Shown here piece after piece: positions 16,599 through 24,653 of a stretch of 29,433 bases of DNA. The notes under the pieces were generated by a model, which was given only the letters and a program-made list of their open reading frames with translations, was not told where the DNA came from and made no database searches. The translations under genes were made by a program, and so were the position numbers. This DNA comes from JBHIBC01 sp046758905 (GTDB lineage Bacteria; Acidobacteriota; Polarisedimenticolia; Gp22-AA2), in NCBI GenBank assembly GCA_046758905.1, contig JBHIBC010000035.1:1-29433 (forward strand), read 5' to 3'. How positions within the stretch are numbered: the first letter of the stretch is position 1; every line of letters begins with the position of its first letter.

Positions 16599-18914
16599 GT
16601 GAGGGGAGCACCGGCCATCGACAGCCCGCCCGAGTACGTGCGCCGCATCTACGAGAGGTCGAGGCGGCGGCTCGAGAGCGTGCGCCGCCGGCTCGGGCGC
16701 CCCCTGACCCTGAGCGAGAAGATCCTCTACGGGCATCTCGACGATCCCGAGCATCAGGAGATCGCCGCCGGGCGGAGCTACCTCCTGCTGCGGCCCGATC
16801 GCGTGGCGATGCAGGACGCGACGGCGCAGATGGCCGTCCTGCAGTTCATGCAGGCGGGCCGGCCGCGCGTGGCCGTCCCGACGACGATCCACTGCGACCA
16901 CCTGGTTCAGGCGAGCGCCGGGGCCGCGGCCGACGTGCAGGCGGCGCTGCAGGAGAACGGCGAGGTCTACGACTTCCTGCGCTCCGCCAGCGCCCGGTAC
17001 GGCATCGGCTTCTGGAAGCCGGGCGCCGGGATCATCCACCAGGTGGTGCTGGAGAACTACGCCTTCCCCGGCGGCTTGATGATCGGCACCGACTCGCACA
17101 CGCCGAACGCCGGCGGGCTCGGGATGGCGGCCGTCGGCGTGGGCGGGGCGGACGCCGTCGACGTGATGGCCGGCTTCCCTTGGGAGGTCCTGAATCCCGG
17201 TAGGGTCGGCGTGAGGCTGACCGGAACGATGTCGGGGTGGACGGCCCCCAAGGACGTCATCCTGGAGCTCCTCGGGATCCTGACCGTCAAGGGTGGGACC
17301 AACCGGGTCATCGAGTACTTCGGTCCGGGGGCGCGGGCCATCTCCTGCACCGGCAAGGCGACGATCGCCAACATGGGCGCCGAGCTCGGCGCGACGACGT
17401 CGGTCTTCCCGTTCGACGGCCGGATGGAGGCCTACCTGCGCGCGACCGGCCGGGAGGCGCTCGCCGACCTGGCGCGGGAGCACGCGGACCTCCTGAAGGC
17501 CGACCCGGAGGTGGAGGACGACCCGGGACGCTTCTTCGACCGGGTCATCGAGATCGACCTGGCGCGGCTCGAGCCGCACCTCGTCGGTCCGCACACCCCC
17601 GATCTGGCGCGTCCGGTCTCGGAGATGAAGGAGGCCGTCCGGGAGCACGACTACCCCGACCGGATCTCGGTGGCGCTCATCGGCTCGTGCACGAACTCCT
17701 CCTACGAGGACATCTCGCGCGCCGCCGACGTGGCCCGCCAGGCGGCGGCCAACGGGGCGCGGATGAGCGTGCCGCTGCTGGTCACGCCCGGAAGCGATCA
17801 GATCTTCGAGACCATCCGCCGGGACGGCCAGATGGCGGCTCTCGAGCGGGTCGGGGCGTCGGTCCTCGCCAACGCCTGCGGCCCCTGCATCGGGCAGTGG
17901 CGCCGGGACCAGATCGCGAAGGGCGAGCGGAACACCATCGTCACCTCGTTCAACCGCAACTTCCCTGGCCGCAACGACGCCAACCCCGAGACGCTCGCCT
18001 TCATCGGCAGCCCCGAGATCGTCATGGCCTACGGGCTGGCGGGACGGCTGTCGTTCAACCCGCTCACCGACCCGCTCCCGGACTCGAGCGGCGGGACGTG
18101 GAAGCTGAGGCCGCCCGGGAGGGCTCCGGAGCTGCCGGAGCGGGGCTTCGCCCGCGCCGCCGCGGGCTTCCTGCCGCCCGCCGCCGATCCGGACGGCGTC
18201 CGCGTCCGGGTCGACCCGGGCAGCGAGCGGCTGCAGCTCCTCGACCCGTTCAGCGCGCACGTTGACCGGGACTTCGTGGAGATGCCGCTGCTGATGAAGA
18301 CCAGGGGGAAGACCACCACCGACCACATCTCACCGGCCGGGTTCTGGCTGAGGTTCCGCGGCCACCTCGACCGGATCAGCGACAACATGTTCACCGGGGC
18401 GGTGAACGCCTTCAGCGGCGAGCGCGGCAGGACGATCGACCTGCTGACCGGGCGGCGCGGCGTCGACGTCCCCGCGGTGGCGCGGGCCTACAAGGCGGCC
18501 GGGAAGAAGTGAGTCGTCGTCGGCGACGACAACTACGGGGAGGGAAGCAGCCGCGAGCATGCCGCCATGTCCCCGCGCTACCTCGGCGCGGCGGCGATCA
18601 TCTGCCGCAGCTTCGCCCGCATTCACGAGAGCAACCTGAAGAAGCAGGGCGTGCTCCCGCTGACCTTCGTCGACCCGGCGGACTACGACAGGGTCCGCGA
18701 GACCGATCGCATCACCCTCGCCAACCTCGCCGACCTCGCGCCCGGCATGACCGTGACCGCCATCCTGCACCACGACGACGGCGCCACCGAGCAGGTGCAG
18801 CTCCGCCACACCCTCAACCAGGAGCAGATCGCCTGGTTCCGCGCCGGCTCCGCCCTCAACCTCCTCCGCCGCCAGGAGGGCCCCCGCGCGCAGGAAGTCC
18901 CGCCGGAGGCCTAG
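16599..18914 (+). pseudogene. Aconitate hydratase, mitochondrial type, interrupted by an in-frame TGA
   Basis: Aconitase isomerises citrate to isocitrate in the TCA cycle. From the GTG at 16599 (AGGGAGGAA upstream) the protein runs PLTLSEKILYGHL, IGTDSHTPNAGGLGM, then the [4Fe-4S] ligands in GSCTNSS and NACGPCIGQW, and KTTTDHISPAG. After 637 residues a TGA (18510-18512) stops it, but the same frame continues VVVGDDNYGEGSSREHAA, the swivel-domain motif with catalytic Ser and Arg, then SFARIHESNLKKQGVLPLTF and IAWFRAGSALN, to a TAG at 18912. In mitochondrial-type aconitases the residue here is Trp (KWVV[IV]GDENYGEG), so TGG to TGA explains the stop by one base. The total would be about 771 residues, normal for the family. 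The truncated product lacks the SREH motif and should be inactive. Mutation, readthrough and base error are all open. Confidence 0.9.
18510..18530 (+). other. In-frame TGA followed at once by a perfect stem-loop
   Basis: TGA at 18510-18512, then GTCGTCG (18513-18519), loop TCGG and CGACGAC (18524-18530). The stem can arise simply from the codons for Val-Val-Val-Gly-Asp-Asp, so it may mean nothing. It is too close to the TGA for a bacterial SECIS element. Confidence 0.6.
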
Positions 18915-19223
18915 GGCCGCCCCCCGATCTCGTCGCCGCCGCCCCGGGGCGGCTACCCGCGTGTCCCGTGATTCATGGGCAGGCAGAGACGGCCGCGTCC
19001 CTCTGAGGGTCTCCATGTGTGCCCGGGCCACAGGAATTTCGCGCCCGCACCGGATACCAGAACGCCTGTCCCACTTCAGGATCGGCCCGGGGATCGCAAT
19101 GATCCGTGGCCGTGCTGACCTGGCGGTTGCATTTGCCTCCCGGAGCCGGTCCCCGCTAGTATCGGTCGGCCCGCCCGCGCCCGCGACGGGACCGCGCGCG
19201 CCGGCGGCGCGGAGGGTGCCCGC
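18915..19223 (+). promoter_or_regulatory. Intergenic region with a probable promoter for the DapA-like gene
   Basis: 309 nt without a gene. Near its left end GCCGCCCC/GGGGCGGC (about 18936-18951) forms a palindrome after the aconitase stop but has no T-run. TTGCCT (19133-19138) and TAGTAT (19157-19162), 18 nt apart, make a plausible promoter for the gene at 19224. Base composition in 18960-19140 is less G+C-rich than in the flanking genes. Confidence 0.4.
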
Positions 19224-20126
19224 ATGCTGGACCCGAAGGGGGTCTACACGGTCCTGCCCACGCCCTTCACGCACGAAGGCGACCTGGATCGCGCGAGCCT
19301 CAGGCGCGTCGTCGATCTGTTCATCGCCGACGGCGCGGCCGGGCTCGTCGTCCTCGGGGCGACCAGTGAGGCCGCGCGGCTGAGCGACGCGGAGCGGCTC
19401 GAGGTGTTCGGCACGGTCATGGAGCACGTGAACGGCCGCGCGCCCGTGGTCGTGGGGGCCACGGCGGAGGGACTGAGGACCTGCCTGGCGTACGCCCGAC
19501 AGGCGGCCTCCGCCGGCGGCGCCGGGCTGCTCGTCAGCCCGCCCCGGGCCCGCAGGCTCGATTCCGACGCGGTGCGGCGCCACTTCCACGCGCTCGCCGC
19601 CGCGGTGGACCTCCCGATCGTGATCCAGGACTACCCCCCGATCGCGGGTTTCGCCATGGAGCCGGGCCTTCTGGTGCGCATCGCCAGGGAGGTCCCCGCG
19701 GCGCGCATCGTCAAGCTCGAGGACCCGCCGACGCCCTGCAAGGTGGCCCGCATCCGCGAGGAGGCGGACGGACTCCGGATCGGTATACTCGGGGGCCTGG
19801 GCGGCGGCTATCTGCTGGAGGAGCTGATCGCCGGGGCCGACGGGGCCATGACCGGGTTCGCGTATCCCGGGATCCTGGCCGACGTGGTCCGGAAGTTCCA
19901 CGGCGGCCGGCCGGACGAGGCCGCGGACGCCTTCTACCGCCACGTCGCCCTCATGCGGTTCGAGTTCCAGGAGGGCATCGGCGTGGCCCTGCGGAAGGAG
20001 ATGCTGCGCAGGCGCGGCGCCATCGAGCATGCCGGGGTCCGGGCGCCCGGGGCCCGGCTCGACGCTCCCACGTATGCCGCGCTCGAGCGCATCCTGAAGT
20101 GGATGGGGCTTGAGCGGAAAGGATGA
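19224..20126 (+). CDS. DapA/NAL superfamily class I aldolase or dehydratase
   Basis: 300-residue TIM-barrel protein of the dihydrodipicolinate synthase / N-acetylneuraminate lyase superfamily, which forms a Schiff base between a 2-oxo acid and a lysine. Seen: VLPTPFTHEGDLD at the N-terminus, the substrate loop VLGATSEAARL (about 44-53), Tyr137 in IQDYPPIAG and the Schiff-base Lys164 in IVKLEDPP. The loop is GATSE rather than the DapA TTGES-type motif and YPP replaces YNVP, so it is probably not a lysine-biosynthesis DapA. The next gene is proline dehydrogenase, 70 nt on. Relatives acting on hydroxyproline breakdown products (4-hydroxy-2-oxoglutarate aldolase, pyrroline-4-hydroxy-2-carboxylate deaminase) are therefore worth testing. 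GGAGGG precedes the ATG by 7 nt. Confidence 0.85.
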   Translation: MLDPKGVYTVLPTPFTHEGDLDRASLRRVVDLFIADGAAGLVVLGATSEAARLSDAERLEVFGTVMEHVNGRAPVVVGATAEGLRTCLAYARQAASAGGAGLLVSPPRARRLDSDAVRRHFHALAAAVDLPIVIQDYPPIAGFAMEPGLLVRIAREVPAARIVKLEDPPTPCKVARIREEADGLRIGILGGLGGGYLLEELIAGADGAMTGFAYPGILADVVRKFHGGRPDEAADAFYRHVALMRFEFQEGIGVALRKEMLRRRGAIEHAGVRAPGARLDAPTYAALERILKWMGLERKG

Positions 20127-20196
20127 GGGTCGCGGGGGAGCCGGAGGCCACGGGAACGGGAGACTGCCGGCCCGTGGGGTGGAGCCTCGGGTCACC

Positions 20197-21096
20197 ATGA
20201 GACTGCTGGACAGGGTCGTCGCGCTCACGCTGCCCGCGGTCCCGAAGCCCGTGGCGAGGATCTTCGCCCGTCCCTACATCGCCGGGGAGACGATCCACGA
20301 CCAGATGGCCGTCGTGAAGCTCCTGAACGATCAGGGGTTCATGGTCGCCACCAGCATCCTCGGCGAGTTCGTGACCCGGCGCGAGGAGTCCGAGGAGGCG
20401 GTGCGCGACTACGAGAAGGTGCTGGCGACCGTGCAGGAGAGGCGCCTGGACAGCAACATCCACGTCAAGCTGACGCACCTGGGGCTCAAGCTGGACAAGG
20501 AGTTCTGCTACCGGAACGTCCGGCGGCTGGTGCGCTTCGCGGGCGAGCGATCCAACTTCGTCCGTATCGACATGGAGGACTCGTCCTGCACGGACGACAC
20601 GCTGGAGATCTACGCCCGGCTTCGGGAGCAGTTCGACAACGTGGGCTGCGTGCTCCAGGCTCGCCTGCGGCGGAGCCTCGCGGACGCCCGCGAACTCGCG
20701 AAGGCCCGGGCCAACGTGCGCGTGTGCAAGGGGATCTACCTCGAGCCGTACGACATCGCCTACCCGGACCCGGAGCTCATCCGCAGCAACTTCACCCTGC
20801 TGGTGGAGGAGCTCCTCGGCGCCGGATGCTACGTCGGCATCGCCACCCACGACGAGAGGCTGCTGTGGGACGCATGCCGCGCCGTCGAGCGGCTCGGGCT
20901 CGATCCGTCACGCTACGAGTTCCAGATGCTGCACGGGGTGGAGACCACGCTGCGTCGCATCGTGCGCGAGGCGGGACACCGCCTGCGGGTCGCCGTTCCC
21001 TTCGGCCCGAGCTGGTACGCCTACTCGCTGCGCCGCTTTCGGGAGAATCCGCAGATCGCCGGCCACGTCTTCCGCGCTCTGTTCAAGCCGTCCTGA
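20197..21096 (+). CDS. putB: Proline dehydrogenase, monofunctional
   Basis: 299-residue FAD-dependent proline dehydrogenase oxidising proline to 1-pyrroline-5-carboxylate and passing electrons to quinone at the membrane face. The distorted TIM barrel shows HVKLTHLGLKLD, VRIDMEDSS, VLQARLRRS, VRVCKGIYLEP (Lys178), the THDERL segment, YEFQMLHGV and VPFGPSWYAYSLRRFRENP, whose paired arginines bind the proline carboxylate. The length matches the single-domain enzymes of Thermus and Deinococcus (about 307), not bifunctional PutA. No P5C dehydrogenase is adjacent; the aldehyde dehydrogenase at 8389 resembles aminobutyraldehyde enzymes rather than it. The open frame reaches back to 20110, but the ATG at 20197 starts just before conserved sequence; its ribosome site is poor, with a GTG at 20179 as alternative. 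Probably cotranscribed with the DapA-like gene. Confidence 0.92.
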   Translation: MRLLDRVVALTLPAVPKPVARIFARPYIAGETIHDQMAVVKLLNDQGFMVATSILGEFVTRREESEEAVRDYEKVLATVQERRLDSNIHVKLTHLGLKLDKEFCYRNVRRLVRFAGERSNFVRIDMEDSSCTDDTLEIYARLREQFDNVGCVLQARLRRSLADARELAKARANVRVCKGIYLEPYDIAYPDPELIRSNFTLLVEELLGAGCYVGIATHDERLLWDACRAVERLGLDPSRYEFQMLHGVETTLRRIVREAGHRLRVAVPFGPSWYAYSLRRFRENPQIAGHVFRALFKPS

Positions 21097-21130
21097 GGGG
21101 GATCGGGACGGGGCCCGGAAGATCCGGATC

Positions 21131-21913
21131 TCAGTACCGCGCCGGCGCGTCCGTGGCCGACTTCCTGTAGAGGTACCAGGTCATCAGGAAGCCGACGACG
21201 ACGAAGGCGATGGCGTACACCCAGCCGCCCCGACCGCCGTAGATCGTCGGGTAGTGGTTGCTCACCATGAGGAAGATCAGCGGCACCGACATGTAGGTGT
21301 TGTGCTTGGAGCGCAGGCCCGCCAGCGCCGCGAGGGCGGGGTCGGGAGCCTGCCCCGCCTTGGCGGCCGCGATGATCTTGCGCTGCGCCGGCCAGATCCG
21401 CATCCAGACGTTGGCGGCCATCGAGGTGCCGAGCAGGGCCCCGATGTGGATGAACACGGCCCGCCCGGAGAAGAAGCAGCTCAGCCACCAGGCCACCCCC
21501 GCCAGCAGGATCACCGAGACCACGGTGCCGACGAGCGGGTTCTTCTTGAGCCCCGTCTTCCACAGGACGTCGTAGACCACGAAGCCCAGGAGCAGCGCCA
21601 CCAGGCCGACGGCGGTCCCCAGGGCGACGCTCATGCTCGGTTCGGCCTGCAGGAGGTTGCCGCCCATGTAGTAGACGATGCCCAGCAGCAGGATGCCGCT
21701 CACCCAGGTGTAGGCGGCGCCCCAGCGGAACCAGTAGAGGGCGCGGGGCATGAGCTCGGGGACGACCTTCCTCTTGGAGTCGGCGTCGAACGTCTTGGCC
21801 ACCTGCGAGTTGACGAAGTTGAAGAAGTAGAGGTGGCCGATCCACATCACCCCGGCGATCACGTGGATCCACCTGAAGACAGTGTTCAGCCACTCGTTGA
21901 GACTGGGATCCAT
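21131..21913 (-). CDS. PuuD-like (DUF989/urate oxidase N-terminal) membrane protein without cytochrome c domain
   Basis: 260-residue integral membrane protein with about seven hydrophobic helices. It matches the membrane half of PuuD urate hydroxylase: FRWIHVIAGVMWIGHLYFFN, LMPRALYWFRWGAAYTWVSG, IHIGALLGTSMAANVWMRIW and SKHNTYMSVPLIFLMVSNHY. Several histidines lie in or next to helices, as expected for heme ligands. Classical PuuD is over 400 residues with a C-terminal cytochrome c. Here the protein ends after the last helix with YLYRKSATDAPARY and has no CxxCH, so it cannot act alone in the same way; a separate cytochrome or a different electron-transfer role is likely. GGGAGGG sits 6 nt before the ATG. 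It is convergent with proline dehydrogenase (34-nt gap). The link to urate is inferred from the family only. Confidence 0.82.
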   Translation of the reverse strand: MDPSLNEWLNTVFRWIHVIAGVMWIGHLYFFNFVNSQVAKTFDADSKRKVVPELMPRALYWFRWGAAYTWVSGILLLGIVYYMGGNLLQAEPSMSVALGTAVGLVALLLGFVVYDVLWKTGLKKNPLVGTVVSVILLAGVAWWLSCFFSGRAVFIHIGALLGTSMAANVWMRIWPAQRKIIAAAKAGQAPDPALAALAGLRSKHNTYMSVPLIFLMVSNHYPTIYGGRGGWVYAIAFVVVGFLMTWYLYRKSATDAPARY

Positions 21914-22221
21914 AGCTTCCCTCCCCTCCAGGGTTCAGCGAGAAAGGGTCCCGGCGCGGGCCGGCCCGGTGGGACCAGACGGGAAGTCTGACCGAGCCGT
22001 ACAGAGTCGGCGCAGTCTACGCCAACCGCCCGCGGCGGTGCAAGACGACCCCGACCGGGTGCCGGCCCCGCCCCGACCCGGGCGATCCGGGGGTCCGGCC
22101 GGCGGCGGCATTTGACCCGGGCCGGCCCGGGAGCTAGGTTCAGCCCGGGCGTCGGCCCCTAGGGCGGGGCTCTCGGTTGCGGGCGCCGCGGCGGGGGTCG
22201 GCCCGCCCCGGAGGGAACACG
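21914..22221 (+). promoter_or_regulatory. Divergent intergenic region with a probable promoter for the Ig-like lipoprotein
   Basis: 308 nt between divergent genes. TTGACC (22112-22117, five of six) is spaced 17 nt from TAGGTT (22135-22140), pointing right; the spacer is the palindrome-rich CCGGGCCGGCCCGG. For the leftward gene, TTGCAC and TAGACT 18 nt apart (minus strand, about 22049-22020) are a weaker candidate. I see no gene or RNA here. Confidence 0.4.
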
Positions 22222-23073
22222 ATGCGCGATCTGGGTGCGGTCTCCCTGCTCGGCCTGTTGGCCCTGCTGCCCGGCTGCGCCGACAACACACCGGCCAGGA
22301 TCGAGGTCGAGGCCCCTCCGATCATCCTGAGACGGAGCCAGGTGCCTATCGCGGCCACCGTCGTCAACGGCGCGGGCCGGCCCATCGCCGGGGCGGCGCT
22401 GTCCTACTCCGCGGAGCCCGCCGACGTGGTCGAGGTCTCGGCGAGCGGGTCGGTGCGCTGCCTGAAGACGGGAGACGCCGCGCTGGTCCTCTCGGCCGGC
22501 GGGCTCGCCGCCGAGGTGCCGTTGAAATGCCGCATCGCCACCGAGATCGAGATGCCCGAGCGGCGGCGGCTCCTCGTCGGCGCCGGGCCCGTGGTGCTGC
22601 GCGCGAGGGCCCTGACCGAGGGAGGGCGCGTGATGGCCGACGTCCCCGTCGCCCTGACGTCTTCGGATCCCTCGGTCCTGAGGATCGACGCCGACGCGGC
22701 CTCACCGCTTTCCGTCGGGACGGCGGTCCTGAAGGCCTCCGTCGGCGGGATCACCGCCGTCGCGGCGGTGGAGGTCGTCGAGCGGATCGTCTCCGAGCCC
22801 CTGACGCTCGCCGACGGCCAGACGCGCTCCTGGGAGCTGCGACCGGGCGCGTATCGGGTCGAGATCGACGTCACCCCCTCGCACAGGGTGGCGCAAGGGG
22901 TGACGGCGTCCTGGGAGGGGGCGCGGTGCGAGGACCAGCCCGAGCGGCGGTCGCATCGGTTCTCGTGCGCCGCCACCGACGGCGCCGCGCTCTCGATCAC
23001 CAATCCGGCGACCCACGGTCTCGGCCTGACCGTCGAGGGGACCCTCACCATCTACCGCGTTCCCACCACCTGA
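22222..23073 (+). CDS. Lipoprotein with bacterial Ig-like (BIG2-type) repeats
   Basis: 283 residues. The N-terminus VSLLGLLALLPGC is a lipoprotein signal with Cys19 in the lipobox. The mature protein has two beta-sandwich repeats of the BIG2 style: PIAATVVNGAGRPIAGAALS...SVRCLKTGDAALVLSAGG and VVLRARALTEGGRVMADVPV...LRIDADAASPLSVGTAVLKA. A C-terminal beta domain with two cysteines (ARCEDQ, FSCAATD) may form a disulfide. Such proteins act at the cell surface or periplasmic membrane face as adhesins or structural parts; no specific function can be assigned. GGAGGG lies 7 nt before the ATG; an upstream in-frame start at 22177 would put charged residues ahead of the signal peptide, so I reject it. 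Confidence 0.82.
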   Translation: MRDLGAVSLLGLLALLPGCADNTPARIEVEAPPIILRRSQVPIAATVVNGAGRPIAGAALSYSAEPADVVEVSASGSVRCLKTGDAALVLSAGGLAAEVPLKCRIATEIEMPERRRLLVGAGPVVLRARALTEGGRVMADVPVALTSSDPSVLRIDADAASPLSVGTAVLKASVGGITAVAAVEVVERIVSEPLTLADGQTRSWELRPGAYRVEIDVTPSHRVAQGVTASWEGARCEDQPERRSHRFSCAATDGAALSITNPATHGLGLTVEGTLTIYRVPTT

Positions 23074-23099
23074 GCGGCCCCCCCGCGCGGGCGGGCCGC
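23074..23099. terminator. Hairpin between convergent genes, possible bidirectional terminator
   Basis: GCGGCCC/GGGCCGC arms (7 bp), one mismatch, then CCC/GGG with a GCGC loop. It begins directly after the lipoprotein stop and lies in the 37-nt gap to the convergent outer-membrane gene. No T-run follows. Confidence 0.4.
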
Positions 23100-23110
23100 G
23101 GAAGGCCTTC

Positions 23111-24328
23111 TCAGAACCTGACCTGCAGGGTGACCCAGAGCTTGTCGGTGTCGGTCGCGAAGCCGTCGGCGCTGTAGCCCGCGTACTTCAGGCCGGCGGT
23201 GTACTTGCCGTGAAATGTCTTCGCGACCAGCAGGTCCAGCTCGGTCCCATAGTCGGCCCCGCCGTCGTCGGCGCTGAAGTCGTGGTAGACGCCCAGCAGC
23301 CTGACGCCGGCCAGCGTCGCCCCGACGGAGAGGTACAGGTCCCGGAGCCCGTCGAGCGGGGTGACGAGAAACTTGTCGGCCCAGCCGTTGAACGCGTGCA
23401 GGGTCGCCAGGGGCGTCTGGAAGGCGTACGCGCCGTCCCCCTCGAGCAGCTCGTAGCCCGCCTTCACCGTGAGCCTCTTGATCCCGAGCCCGAGCTCGGC
23501 GAGCCGGTACGAGGCGTCCACGCTCGAGGGCGCATCCCTGTAGTCCGACTGGTCGGCGTACTCCGCCGTGTACAGCAGCCTGAGGTCGTCCGTGAGGGCG
23601 TGCCGTCCCCGGAATCTCACCCCGACGTCCTTGTGCGATGCGGCGGGAGTGTCCTGCAGCTCCAGGAGGTAGGCGTAGCCGATGAGGGTGCCCGCGGGGA
23701 ACTCGTAGGAGACGTTGAGCAGGTCGGCGTCCAGGTTCAGCTCGGACAGGGACGGGTGATCCTCGCCGAAGATCCGGTTGACGTTGTTGAGGTGACCGTA
23801 GAAGAGCGACAGCCGGTCGTCGACCTCGAGCCGCGCCGAGAGGGCGTCGAAGGTCTGCTCGTTCTGGCGCCACCCGACGTTGCCGATGAACCGGTGGTTG
23901 TCCAGGATGATCCGCTGGCGCCCGAGCAGGAATGTGGCCCCCTCGAGACCCCTGTAGCCGAGGTAGACCTGGTTCACCTCGGCGCCCTCGGGGTCGACGA
24001 CGACGGGGAACCGGGTCAGCCCGTTGGAGGTGCTGTCGTACTGCTCGCTCCCGACGGCGTTGACGTCCTCGAACTCGCCGTACGCGAACAGGCCGTGGTA
24101 CGAGCCGGTCTCGTAACCCAGCCGCAGGCGGACGGTCGAGGCCCTCGCGTCCTCGCCGAACCCGTCCTGGTCCACGAACTCGTAACGGTAGCGAACGTCG
24201 ACCCTGACCGTCCCGCCGGTCAGCGCCTCGCCGACCGGCTCCACCGCGCGGGTCGCCGGAGGAAGCCCGAGCAGGACGATCACCAGCGCCGTCCGCCGCG
24301 CGAGCAGCCAGCTCCGGTGTCTCCTCAT
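23111..24328 (-). CDS. Outer-membrane beta-barrel protein (alginate-export/porin-like)
   Basis: 405 residues with a Sec signal peptide (LLARRTALVIVLLGLPPATRA, likely cut after TRA) and a long series of amphipathic strands: VRVDVRYRYEF, STVRLRLGYETG, GLFAYGEFEDV, VNQVYLGYRG, LTVKAGYELLEG and others. It ends in DKLWVTLQVRF, a terminal Phe being the recognition signal for the barrel-assembly machinery. The phrase GRQRIILDNHRFIGNVGWRQNEQTFDA is typical of alginate-export-family barrels in the annotation sense; the transported solute is unknown. The ATG at 24328 has GGAGGGGAGG immediately upstream; a longer frame to 24406 would put unrelated basic sequence before the signal peptide. This gene is the best evidence that the host has an outer membrane. 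Confidence 0.85.
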   Translation of the reverse strand: MRRHRSWLLARRTALVIVLLGLPPATRAVEPVGEALTGGTVRVDVRYRYEFVDQDGFGEDARASTVRLRLGYETGSYHGLFAYGEFEDVNAVGSEQYDSTSNGLTRFPVVVDPEGAEVNQVYLGYRGLEGATFLLGRQRIILDNHRFIGNVGWRQNEQTFDALSARLEVDDRLSLFYGHLNNVNRIFGEDHPSLSELNLDADLLNVSYEFPAGTLIGYAYLLELQDTPAASHKDVGVRFRGRHALTDDLRLLYTAEYADQSDYRDAPSSVDASYRLAELGLGIKRLTVKAGYELLEGDGAYAFQTPLATLHAFNGWADKFLVTPLDGLRDLYLSVGATLAGVRLLGVYHDFSADDGGADYGTELDLLVAKTFHGKYTAGLKYAGYSADGFATDTDKLWVTLQVRF

Positions 24329-24653
24329 ATCCTCCCCTCCGGCAGCGATCCTTGTTGAGGCGTGTCCGGTGAGCGGGGATCCGGCCCGGCGCCGGATCGG
24401 GACCAACGGTATTCTCCACGGGGGATCGCTTCAGGGCATGACGCAGATCATGTGGCGGCGGCCGTGGCCGGCCGCCCCCGGCCACAACCGCCGGATCTTG
24501 GATGAACCCTTTGAATCCAAAGGACTTGGCAGGTCCGCGTCCGCACTAGAGTAGGGCACTTTCCATCATGATCGCGGGCGGGCCGCCGCGTAGTAGCATC
24601 GACTCAGCCTCAGACGGATCTCTCTGCGGGATGCCGGCTGGAGGAGGGGTGAG
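24329..24653. other. Divergent intergenic region before mutM
   Basis: 325 nt between divergent genes. A short, less G+C-rich patch (24490-24560) holds a perfect hairpin CCTTTG-AATC-CAAAGG (24508-24523) and TTGGCA (24526-24531) followed 15 nt later by TAGAGT (24547-24552), a short-spaced possible promoter for mutM. No convincing promoter for the leftward gene and no open frame with coding character were seen. Confidence 0.35.

Noticed and set aside
18510..18530. Selenocysteine insertion (bacterial SECIS) at the aconitase TGA
   Set aside because: The stem starts with no spacing from the TGA, the family residue is Trp not Cys, and no selenocysteine role is known for aconitase.
19224..20126. Lysine-biosynthesis dapA
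   Set aside because: The substrate loop and the Tyr motif differ from DapA, and no lysine gene is adjacent.
24490..24545. tRNA-like look of the CCTTTG-AATC-CAAAGG hairpin region
   Set aside because: No 7-nt anticodon loop, acceptor stem or T-arm can be built around it.
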